A DNA stretch of 8,301 nt from Pseudomonadota bacterium (GTDB lineage Bacteria; Pseudomonadota; Gammaproteobacteria; Steroidobacterales; Steroidobacteraceae). Within the stretch, counting starts at the first letter, position 1. Every line of letters starts with the position of its first letter. A model generated the notes under the pieces. The model was not told where the DNA came from, did no database searches, and saw nothing but the letters and a program-made list of their open reading frames with translations. Shown piece by piece: positions 1 through 6,336 of this stretch. Position numbers and translations under genes: made by a program. The stretch is from contig JAKAZP010000098.1 of assembly GCA_021815905.1 (NCBI GenBank), positions 1 through 8,301 on the forward strand, read 5' to 3'.

Positions 1-854
1 GCTCTGAGGAGCTCGGCCGCCCGGCGCAGGATCCGGCCCCGCTCGGCGCCGGTGAGCCGCGCCCACGCCGGTTGCGCCGCGCGCGCCTGCGCCACCGCCG
101 CGGCGATCTCCCGCGGCCCGTCGACTTCGATTTCCGCCAGCACTTCGCCGGTGGCGGGATTGGTGGAGGTGAGCGTGCGCACGCCCGCGCCGCGAGCCCG
201 CGCCGCCGCAGGCGCCGTCCCGGAAGACACGCCGGCCGGCTCCGCGTCCGGTCCGCCCTGTCTCAAGCGGCTGTCGACGAACGCCGTCAGCATCGCGCGG
301 GCGCTCTCGCTGTCGGCCTCGCGCCATTGCGAGAGCGCGGCGCGCAGCCACACGCCATCGATCATCGCGGCAATCATCGAGGCGAGGCTGCGCGACTCCT
401 CGCGCGGCAGCAGCGTGGCGAGCGCATGCCGCAGGTTGGACAGCATCCGACGCTGATACACCGTCTGCACGCGGTTCAAGCCCTCGACGTGCAGCACCTG
501 CCCCCAGAACGCGAGCCACGCGGTGCCGGTGCGCCGATCGAACTCCTCGGGCGCGAGGTTGGCATCGATCACGGCCTGCACCCGGCCGCGGGGCGTGCGG
601 GTCAGCCGGAGCCGCTCGCGCACCCGCTCGTCGATCCGTCGCGCCAGCGTGCGAAAGGTGGCCTCGAACAGCGCGTCCTTGTCGCCGAAATAGTGCGCGA
701 CGAGACCCGGCGACACATCGGCGCGCCGGGCGATCTGCGCGAGCGTGCTGCCCACGTAGCCGACCTGCGCGAGACTGTCGATCGTCACTTCGATGAGCTG
801 CGCGCGGCGCGCCTCCTCGGCTTCCCCGCGGGCGGGTGCACTGCCGCGCGACAC
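1..854 (-). CDS. BetI-type TetR regulator fused in frame to BetB-type betaine aldehyde dehydrogenase (partial, continues past base 1)
   Basis: I translated the minus strand by hand; it is open from 854 through base 1 with no stop (284 codons visible). Residues about 15-65 form a TetR helix-turn-helix: RRAQLIEVTIDSLAQVGY, then IARRADVSPGLVAHYFGDKD. Residues 110-195 match the BetI ligand domain (TAWLAFW, QRRMLSNLRHAL, MIDGVWLRAALS). BetI represses choline-to-betaine genes and is relieved by choline. Residues 201-229 are an Ala/Gly/Arg-rich linker. From 230 an aldehyde dehydrogenase N-terminus begins (TNPATGEVLAEIEV, then ERGRILRRAAELLR), closest to BetB, the NAD-dependent enzyme making glycine betaine; its catalytic core lies outside. 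BetI and BetB are normally separate adjacent genes. The GTG at 854 is chosen because it gives the usual BetI N-terminal length and has GAGGA just upstream. TTG at 884, preceded by GGAGGG (895-890), is a serious alternative; ATG at 944 is also in frame. Family assignment of the regulator is firm; BetB versus another aldehyde dehydrogenase is probable. Confidence 0.82.
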   Translation of the reverse strand, partial: MSRGSAPARGEAEEARRAQLIEVTIDSLAQVGYVGSTLAQIARRADVSPGLVAHYFGDKDALFEATFRTLARRIDERVRERLRLTRTPRGRVQAVIDANLAPEEFDRRTGTAWLAFWGQVLHVEGLNRVQTVYQRRMLSNLRHALATLLPREESRSLASMIAAMIDGVWLRAALSQWREADSESARAMLTAFVDSRLRQGGPDAEPAGVSSGTAPAAARARGAGVRTLTSTNPATGEVLAEIEVDGPREIAAAVAQARAAQPAWARLTGAERGRILRRAAELLR

Positions 855-868
855 AGGTCCTCGCCGGC

Positions 869-885
869 TTGATTGCCTGTTCAAT
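869..885 (-). promoter_or_regulatory. Putative BetI operator (BetI box)
   Basis: The plus strand reads TTGATTGCCTGTTCAAT. This agrees at 14 of 17 positions with the BetI box as I recall it (TTGATTG, three variable bases, GTTCAAT), and has an outer ATTG/CAAT dyad. It is strikingly A+T-rich for this window. It lies 15 bp upstream of the chosen GTG start of the BetI-type gene and overlaps the alternative TTG start at 884, a position suited to autorepression. The consensus is from memory, and binding is inferred. Confidence 0.6.
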
Positions 886-900
886 ATCGCCCTCCACAAG

Positions 901-933
901 GCACGCCGGTGCGCGCTTCGGGCACCGGCGTGC
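901..933. repeat. Perfect 12-bp inverted repeat (stem-loop) in the divergent leader
   Basis: GCACGCCGGTGC (901-912) and GCACCGGCGTGC (922-933) are exact reverse complements separated by 9 nt. Two further pairs are possible inside the loop. In a minus-strand transcript the hairpin would end 5 nt before the GGAGGG at 895-890. No T-run follows on either strand, so it does not look like an intrinsic terminator. It may be an RNA leader structure or a protein-binding palindrome; the function is unknown. Confidence 0.6.
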
Positions 934-1005
934 GGCTTGCGCATCGGTGGAATGTTCCTCGGCCTTCAGTGGCTTGTCCGATGCGCCAAACCGGCTCGCG
1001 CATGC

Positions 1006-1023
1006 GTTAAACGGTCATTCAAG
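1006..1023. promoter_or_regulatory. Candidate second TetR/BetI-like operator
   Basis: The minus strand reads CTTGAATGACCGTTTAAC. It has an outer TTnAA...TTnAA symmetry and resembles the 869-885 site (about 12 of 17 positions against the same remembered BetI box). It is one of the few A+T-rich patches in the region and sits 189 bp upstream of the soxB start. If BetI-type binding is real here, it would link sarcosine oxidase expression to choline. The match is weak and could be chance. Confidence 0.3.
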
Positions 1024-1068
1024 CCGGCAGGGAATCATGGAATCGCGGCGCCCGGCCGTCAAGTCGCG

Positions 1069-1110
1069 CGCTCCGGAGCGTGCGCGCCCGCGGGCGCGCG
1101 GGACGCGCGT
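1069..1110. repeat. GC-palindrome cluster upstream of soxB
   Basis: A perfect 12-nt palindrome, CGCTCCGGAGCG, lies at 1069-1080. A perfect 18-nt palindrome, GCGCGCCCGCGGGCGCGC, lies at 1082-1099 with its centre at 1090/1091. ACGCGCGT at 1103-1110 is a third, shorter one. Together they make a strongly self-complementary stretch ending about 100 nt before soxB. It could fold in the sox leader RNA or be a by-product of extreme base composition. Confidence 0.45.
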
Positions 1111-1211
1111 GTCGCATTCGTTCAATACGGCGGCGCGCTCGTGCTCGAAAGCCTCGGATCGCGCCGGCATCATCCGGTGGCGATGAGAACTCCCGACTTC
1201 AGGTCCTGACC

Positions 1212-2462
1212 GTGCAGCGCTTCTCGGCGCTGGCGTTGCTCGCGAAAGCGCTCGGGGGCCATCGCGGCTGGCAGCCGCAGTGGCGCAAGCCCGAGCCGAG
1301 GGAGGCCTACGACGTGGTCATCGTGGGCGGCGGCGGCCACGGATTGGGGACCGCCTACTATCTCGCCCGCGAGCATGGCCTCAGGCGCATCGCGGTGCTC
1401 GAGAAGGGCTGGATCGGCGGCGGCAACACCGGCCGCAACACGACCATCATCCGCTCGAACTACCTGCGCGATGAGAGCGCGGCGCTCTACGAGCACGCCC
1501 TGCGCCTCTGGCCGGGTCTCGCGCGCGAGCTCAACTACAACGTCATGTTCTCCCCGCGCGGGGTGATGATGCTCGCGCATTCGGTGCACGACGTGCAGGT
1601 GTTCAAACGCCACGTGCACGCGAACCGCGCCAACGGGGTGGAGAACGCCTGGCTCACGCCCGAGGAGGCGCGCGCCATCTGCCCGCCGCTCACGACCGAA
1701 GGCATCCGCTATCCGGTTCTCGGCGCCGCATTCCAGAGCCGCGGCGGGACCGCCCGGCACGATGCGGTCGCCTGGGGGTACGCGCGCGCCGCCGACGCGC
1801 TCGGCGTCGACATCGTCGAGAATTGCGAAGTGACGGGCATCCGCCTCGACGACGCCGGCGCCGTCGCGGCGCTCGAGACGACCCGCGGCCTCATCCGCGC
1901 CTCACGGGTCGGCGTGGTCGCCGCCGGGAACTCGAGCGTCATCATGAGGATGGCCGGCGTGCGGCTGCCGCTCGAGAGCTATCCGCTGCAGGCGCTGGTT
2001 TCCGAGCCCGTCAAGCCGGTGTTTCCCTGCGTCGTCATGTCCAACACCATTCATGCGTACATCAGCCAATCCGACAAGGGCGAGCTCGTGATCGGCGCCG
2101 GCACGGACGCCTACACCTCCTACACCCAGCGCGGCGGCCTGCACGTCAGCAGCCACGCGCTCGAGGCCGTCTGCGAGCTCTTCCCCATGTTCCGCCGCAT
2201 GCGCATGCTGCGTAACTGGGGCGGCATCGTCGACGTGAGCCCCGATCGCTCCCCGATCATCGGCAAGACTCCCGTCCCCGGGCTTTACGTCAACTGCGGC
2301 TGGGGCACCGGGGGCTTCAAGGCGACTCCGGGCTCGGCGCATCTGTTCGCCTGGACGATCGCGCACGATGAGCCGCATCCGACCAATGCGCCGTTCACCC
2401 TCGAGCGCTTCCGCGAGGGGCGCTTGATCGATGAGGCGGCGGCGGCGGCCGTGGCGCACTAG
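1212..2462 (+). CDS. soxB: Sarcosine oxidase subunit beta (heterotetrameric)
   Basis: This is the flavin catalytic subunit, oxidising sarcosine to glycine, H2O2 and a C1 unit in the cytoplasm. The product is 416 residues, the usual SoxB length. The N-terminus has the family signature LGGHKGWQPQW (here [11 protein letters not shown], residues 14-24). An FAD-binding Rossmann strand [19 protein letters not shown] follows at 34-52, then [19 protein letters not shown]. His183, in [11 protein letters not shown], corresponds to the histidine that carries covalent FMN in characterised enzymes. Lys370, in [12 protein letters not shown], matches the conserved active-site lysine. The GTG at 1212 is chosen because it restores the conserved (M/V)QR(F/Y)S start; AGG lies 8 nt upstream. 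The frame is open further upstream to 1080, but that extension is Arg-rich and unlike the family. It is the first gene of soxBDAG, with soxD starting 11 nt after the stop. Confidence 0.95.
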   Translation: MQRFSALALLAKALGGHRGWQPQWRKPEPREAYDVVIVGGGGHGLGTAYYLAREHGLRRIAVLEKGWIGGGNTGRNTTIIRSNYLRDESAALYEHALRLWPGLARELNYNVMFSPRGVMMLAHSVHDVQVFKRHVHANRANGVENAWLTPEEARAICPPLTTEGIRYPVLGAAFQSRGGTARHDAVAWGYARAADALGVDIVENCEVTGIRLDDAGAVAALETTRGLIRASRVGVVAAGNSSVIMRMAGVRLPLESYPLQALVSEPVKPVFPCVVMSNTIHAYISQSDKGELVIGAGTDAYTSYTQRGGLHVSSHALEAVCELFPMFRRMRMLRNWGGIVDVSPDRSPIIGKTPVPGLYVNCGWGTGGFKATPGSAHLFAWTIAHDEPHPTNAPFTLERFREGRLIDEAAAAAVAH

Positions 2463-2472
2463 CGAGGCGGCC

Positions 2473-2775
2473 ATGCTGCTCATCGAATGTCCTTATTGCG
2501 GCGAGCGCCCCGAGCTCGAGTTCCTCTACGGCGGACAGGCGCACATCGCGCGCCCGGTCAATCCCGCCGAATGCAGCGACGAGGACTGGGCGCGGTATCT
2601 CTATCACCGCGACAACACCAAGGGCGTGCATGCCGAGCGCTGGCGCCACCTCCATGGCTGCGGGCGCTTCTTCAACGCCGTGCGCGACACGACCACTGAC
2701 CGCTTCCTCGGCACCTACCGGGTCGGTGAAGCGCCGCCGCCGGCGCTCGAGCGGGCGCGGGACGCGAAGCCGTGA
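2473..2775 (+). CDS. soxD: Sarcosine oxidase subunit delta
   Basis: This small zinc-binding structural subunit of the sarcosine oxidase heterotetramer has 100 residues, normal for the family. It begins MLLIECPYCGERPELEF. Cys6, Cys9, His59 and Cys63 (the last two in RWRHLHGCGRFFN) are in the positions of the known zinc ligands of this subunit. Other family blocks are YLYHRDNTKGVHAERW (42-57) and the C-terminal RDTTTDRFLGTYRVGE. The ATG at 2473 is preferred over an in-frame start at 2431, which lies inside soxB and would add an Arg-rich tail; GAGG at 2464-2467 serves it. Its TGA stop overlaps the GTG start of soxA in a GTGA, which suggests translational coupling. Confidence 0.95.
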   Translation: MLLIECPYCGERPELEFLYGGQAHIARPVNPAECSDEDWARYLYHRDNTKGVHAERWRHLHGCGRFFNAVRDTTTDRFLGTYRVGEAPPPALERARDAKP

Positions 2776-5700
2776 GCGGCGCCTTCAGGACCCCGGCCGG
2801 CGGGCGCGTCGATCGCGCTCGCGCGCTCGAATTCACCTTCGACGGCCGCCGCTTCGCGGGTCTCGCCGGCGACACGCTCGCCTCGGCGCTGCTCGCCCAT
2901 GGCGTGCACCTCCTCGGGCGCTCGTTCAAGTATCACCGCCCGCGCGGCATCTTCGGCGCCGGCGCCGAGGAGCCCAACGCGCTCGTCACCCTGCGCCGCG
3001 ACGATGCGCGCGTGACGCCGAATCTGCGCGCGACCCAGGTGGAGCTCTACCCGGGTCTCGAGGCCTGGAGCCAGAATCGCTGGCCGAGCTTGAGGCTCGA
3101 CGTCGGCGCGGTGAGCGATGCGCTGTCGCCGCTGTTCCCGGCCGGGTTCTACTACAAGACCTTCATGTGGCCCCCGGGCGCCTGGGAGCGACTCTACGAG
3201 CCGAGAATCCGCGCCGCCGCGGGCCTCGGTCGCGCGCCGCGGGAGGCGGACCCGGACCGCTACTCCAACCGCTTCGCGCATTGCGACGTGCTCGTGGTCG
3301 GCGCGGGACCGGCAGGGCTCGCCGCGGCCTCGGCGGCGGCCGCCGCCGGCGCGCGAGTCATGCTCTGCGACGAGCAGGCCGAGCTCGGCGGCTCGCTGCT
3401 GTCGGAAGGCGCAGACGGACCCGTCGCCGGGATCGACGGCCGCGCCGCCCCGAGCTGGCTCCCCGAGACGCTCGCCTCCCTCGCCGGCAACCCGCGCGTC
3501 ACGCTGCTCGCGCGCACCACCGCCTTCGGCTACTTCCCGCACAATCTCATCGGGCTCAACCAGCGCCTGAGCGATCACCTGCCGCGCCCGGACCGGGACC
3601 AGCCGCGCGAGCGGCAATGGCAGGTGCGCGCGCGCGAGGTCGTGCTCGCCGCCGGCGCCATCGAGCGCCCGCTCGTGTTTCCGGGCAACGACCGCCCGGG
3701 AATCATGCTCGCTTCCGCGGCGCGCACGTATCTCAACCGCTTCGGTGTCATGGCCGGGTCGAGGGTGGTGCTGGTCACCTCGTGCGACGAAGGCTACCGC
3801 GCGGCGCTCGAGCTGAAGCGGGCGGGAGCCTCCATTGAGGCGGTCGCGGAGCTGCGGCCGGGGACGCCCGTCGGTCGCTGGAGCGAGGCCGCGCGGCAGG
3901 CGGGGCTCGCGTTCGAGAGCGGGACGACGGTGCTCGGCACCCGCGGCCGGCTGCGCGTGCGCGGCGTGCGCCTTCAGCGGCTCGATGGAAACGGGCGCGC
4001 CGCGGGCCCGGCACGGGACATCGCCTGCGACCTGGTGCTGATGTCGGGCGGCCTCACCCCGAGCGTGCATCTTTTCTCCCAGTCGCGCGGCAAGCTCCGC
4101 TGGGAGGAGCGGCTGGAGGCGTTCCTGCCCGGCGAGCCGTGCGAGCGCGTGCGCTCGGCCGGGGCCTGCCGCGGAGTGTTCTGCCTCGAGGATGCGATCC
4201 GCGACGGGCGCGGCGCCGGGCACGCGGCGGCCCGCGCCGCGGGCTTCGAGGCGCCGGATCTGCCCGCCGGGGACAGCGTCGCGGCGGCCGAGTCGAGCCC
4301 GCCCGGAGGCGCGCGGCCGCGGTCACCCGCCTCGCGCGGCAAGGCGTTCGTCGACTGGCAGAACGATGTGACCGCCAAGGATCTCGCGCTCGCGGCCCGC
4401 GAGGGCTTCCGCTCGATCGAGCACGTCAAGCGCTACACCACGACCGGCATGGCGACCGACCAGGGCAAGACGTCCAACATCAACGCGCTCGCGCTGGTGG
4501 CCGGTCAGCTCGAGAAGGCGATGCCCGCGGTCGGACTCACGACCTTCCGCATGCCCTACACGCCCGTGACCTTCGGCAGCTTCGCGGGCTACTCCCGCGG
4601 CGAGCTGTTCGATCCGGTCCGCACCACGCCGATCCACGGGTGGGCCGCCGCCCAGGGCGCGGTCTTCGAGGATGTCGGGCTCTGGAAGCGCGCCCGTCAC
4701 TTCCCGCGCCAGGGCGAGGACATGCACGCGGCGGTGGCGCGCGAGTGCCGCGTCGTTCGCGAGCGCTGCGGGATCTTCGACGGCTCGACTCTCGGCAAGA
4801 TCGAGGTGGTCGGGACCGATGCCGCGACGTTCCTCAACCGCCTGTACGTCAACTCGTTCACGAGTCTCGCCGTCGGGCGCTGCCGCTACGGCATCCTCCT
4901 GCGCGACGACGGCTTCATCTTCGACGACGGTGTCATCGCGCGCGCCGCCGCGGACCGGTTTCACGTCACGACGACGACCGGCGGCGCGGCCGCCGTGCTC
5001 GCGCTGATGGAGGATTACCGGCAGACCGAGTGGCCGCAGCTCGCGGTCTGGCTGACTTCGACCACCGAGCAGTGGGCCGTGATCGCGCTCCAGGGTCCCG
5101 GCGCGCGCGCGCTCATCGAGCCGCTGGTGGAGGATGTCGACCTCTCCGCGGCCGCGATGCCCCACATGAGCCTGCGGGAGGGCCGCATCTGTGGCGTGCC
5201 GATGCGGCTCTTTCGCGTGAGCTTCACGGGCGAGCTCGGCTTCGAGGTGAACGTGCCCGCGGACTTCGCGCTGCCGGTCTGGGAAGCGCTGTGCGAGGCG
5301 GGACGGGCACACGGCATCGCCCCCTACGGGACCGAGACGATGCACGTGCTGCGGGCGGAGAAAGGCTACATCATCGTCGGTCAGGACACCGACGGCACGG
5401 TGACCCCGGACGATGCCGGCCTCTCCTGGGCCGTCGGCAGGAGCAAGCCCGACTTCCTCGGCAAGCGCGCGCTCGAGCGCCCCGCCATGAAGGCGCCGGA
5501 CCGCAAGCAGCTCGTCGGACTCGCCACGCGCGAGCCGCAGGTCGTGCTCGAGGAGGGCGCGCAGATCATGCGGACCCGGGGACAGCGCCCACCGGCGCGT
5601 CCGCTCGGCCACGTCACCTCCTCCTACGCGAGCCCCACCCTCGGGCGCTCCATCGCGCTCGCGCTCCTCGCCGGCGGCCGCGCCCTCACCGGCCAGACCG

Positions 5701-5789
5701 TGTACGTCGCGATGCCGGGGCGGGACATCGAGGTCGAGGTCGTCTCGCCGGTCTTCCACGACCCCGAGGGGAGCCGTCTCCATGCCTGA
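2772..5789 (+). CDS. soxA: Sarcosine oxidase subunit alpha
   Basis: This is the largest subunit, with NAD-binding and folate-binding parts. It takes the one-carbon unit released from sarcosine and forms 5,10-methylene-tetrahydrofolate. The product is 1005 residues, full length. Residues about 15-100 are the N-terminal ferredoxin-like domain (FAGLAGDTLASALLAHGV, then RSFKYHRPRGI), which lacks the iron-sulfur cysteines, as is usual in SoxA. Residues 172-200 are a Rossmann fold (DVLVVGAGPAGLAAASAAAA), with a second nucleotide-binding segment near 330-345 (SRVVLVTSCDEGYRAALEL). Residues about 535-570 hold the conserved DWQNDVTAKDLALAAREGF and RYTTTGMATDQGKTSN blocks. Residues about 600-1000 are a GcvT-type aminomethyltransferase domain; Asp718/Asp719, in GFIFDDGVI, sit where the folate-site aspartate is expected. 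The GTG start overlaps the soxD stop; the TGA stop overlaps the soxG start by 8 nt. Confidence 0.95.
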   Translation: MSGAFRTPAGGRVDRARALEFTFDGRRFAGLAGDTLASALLAHGVHLLGRSFKYHRPRGIFGAGAEEPNALVTLRRDDARVTPNLRATQVELYPGLEAWSQNRWPSLRLDVGAVSDALSPLFPAGFYYKTFMWPPGAWERLYEPRIRAAAGLGRAPREADPDRYSNRFAHCDVLVVGAGPAGLAAASAAAAAGARVMLCDEQAELGGSLLSEGADGPVAGIDGRAAPSWLPETLASLAGNPRVTLLARTTAFGYFPHNLIGLNQRLSDHLPRPDRDQPRERQWQVRAREVVLAAGAIERPLVFPGNDRPGIMLASAARTYLNRFGVMAGSRVVLVTSCDEGYRAALELKRAGASIEAVAELRPGTPVGRWSEAARQAGLAFESGTTVLGTRGRLRVRGVRLQRLDGNGRAAGPARDIACDLVLMSGGLTPSVHLFSQSRGKLRWEERLEAFLPGEPCERVRSAGACRGVFCLEDAIRDGRGAGHAAARAAGFEAPDLPAGDSVAAAESSPPGGARPRSPASRGKAFVDWQNDVTAKDLALAAREGFRSIEHVKRYTTTGMATDQGKTSNINALALVAGQLEKAMPAVGLTTFRMPYTPVTFGSFAGYSRGELFDPVRTTPIHGWAAAQGAVFEDVGLWKRARHFPRQGEDMHAAVARECRVVRERCGIFDGSTLGKIEVVGTDAATFLNRLYVNSFTSLAVGRCRYGILLRDDGFIFDDGVIARAAADRFHVTTTTGGAAAVLALMEDYRQTEWPQLAVWLTSTTEQWAVIALQGPGARALIEPLVEDVDLSAAAMPHMSLREGRICGVPMRLFRVSFTGELGFEVNVPADFALPVWEALCEAGRAHGIAPYGTETMHVLRAEKGYIIVGQDTDGTVTPDDAGLSWAVGRSKPDFLGKRALERPAMKAPDRKQLVGLATREPQVVLEEGAQIMRTRGQRPPARPLGHVTSSYASPTLGRSIALALLAGGRALTGQTVYVAMPGRDIEVEVVSPVFHDPEGSRLHA

Positions 5790-6336
5790 GCTCTCCATGG
5801 CCCGCGCTTCGCCGGTCCTCGAGTCATCCGGGATCGCCCGCCCGCTGCCGCCGCTCACGCGGCTCGCGCTGCGCGGTGCGCCCGAGGCGCTCCGCGCCGC
5901 GGCCGGCGCGCTCGGGCTCGAGGCGGTCGGCGAGCCCTGCCGCGCCGCCTGGAACAGTTCCCGGGCCCTGCTGTGGCTCGGGCCGGACGAGCGGCTGCTG
6001 CTCGATGAGGAGCCGAGCGACGCCGTGCGCGAGCGGCTCGAGCGCGCGCTCGGATCGCTCCCGCACTCGCTGGTCGACGTCAGCCACGGAATGACGGCGC
6101 TCGAGATCGCAGGGCCCGGTGCGGCCACGGCGCTGAATCTCGGCTGCCCGCTCGACTTCGCTCCGGGCCCGTTTCCGGTCGGGATGTGCACGCGCACGGT
6201 GTTCGCCAAGGCGCAGATCGTCCTCTGGCGCACGGCAGCGGAGTCCTTCCGGCTCGAGGTGGCGCGCTCGTTCGGCCCCTACGTCTCGAAGCTCCTGGCT
6301 CTCGCCGCGAGCGAGACGGGGCCGCATCCCGACTAG
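5782..6336 (+). CDS. soxG: Sarcosine oxidase subunit gamma
   Basis: This is the smallest folate-domain-like subunit, which completes the SoxBDAG heterotetramer; its role is structural. The product is 184 residues, typical for SoxG. The sequence is less conserved than the other subunits, but the family core is present: SLVDVSHGMTALEIAGPGA (about 94-112), then LNLGCPLDF and FPVGMCTRTVFAKAQIVLWR (about 132-151). The ATG at 5782 lies 8 nt inside the end of soxA, with GAGGGGAG (5766-5773) upstream as a strong ribosome binding site. This argues for coupled translation and matched subunit amounts. The TAG stop (6334-6336) overlaps the stop codon of the convergent minus-strand gene. No terminator hairpin is visible between them. 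Confidence 0.9.
   Translation: MPELSMARASPVLESSGIARPLPPLTRLALRGAPEALRAAAGALGLEAVGEPCRAAWNSSRALLWLGPDERLLLDEEPSDAVRERLERALGSLPHSLVDVSHGMTALEIAGPGAATALNLGCPLDFAPGPFPVGMCTRTVFAKAQIVLWRTAAESFRLEVARSFGPYVSKLLALAASETGPHPD

Larger units (their letters stand above)
855..1211. other. Divergent intergenic control region between the betI-betB-like gene and soxB
   Basis: About 357 bp separate the two divergent gene starts. I see no convincing protein-coding gene here. Open frames that cross it (for example 836-1186 plus) encode Arg/Ala/Ser-rich products with no recognisable family. The region holds the BetI-box-like site (869-885), a long-stem inverted repeat (901-933), a second operator-like dyad (1006-1023) and a GC-palindromic stretch (1069-1110). 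No clear sigma-70 -35/-10 pair stands out on either strand. GATATT (888-883, minus) is only a weak -10 candidate, without a matching -35. The promoters for both directions must lie here, but I cannot place them. Confidence 0.7.

Noticed and set aside
72..872. Long plus-strand open frame (266 codons) across the regulator region
   Set aside because: It is antisense to the BetI/BetB-like frame, has an Arg/His-rich composition and no family resemblance; a high-G+C shadow.
901..933. Intrinsic terminator reading of the hairpin
   Set aside because: It has no T-run on either strand, and it lies upstream of both divergent genes rather than after one.
1119..1126. CGTTCAAT, a perfect right half of the BetI box, upstream of soxB
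   Set aside because: The other half shows almost no match (about 9 of 17 overall), so an isolated 8-mer is not enough to call a site.
1080..1211. Upstream extension of the soxB frame to 1080
   Set aside because: The added 44 residues are Arg-rich and unlike any SoxB. The conserved N-terminus begins at the GTG at 1212.
855..1211. Glycine riboswitch or other known leader RNA for the sox operon
   Set aside because: I looked for glycine-aptamer-like conserved segments and saw none. A covariance-model search would be needed to exclude it fully.
4139..6094. 651-codon plus-strand open frame overlapping soxA and soxG
   Set aside because: It is out of frame with both real genes, extremely Arg-rich, and lacks domains.
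2715..6233. Long minus-strand open frames (502 and 636 codons) opposite soxA
   Set aside because: They are antisense to a full-length SoxA with conserved motifs throughout. Their Arg/Ala/Gly-rich products match nothing I recognise, as expected from G+C-rich third codon positions.
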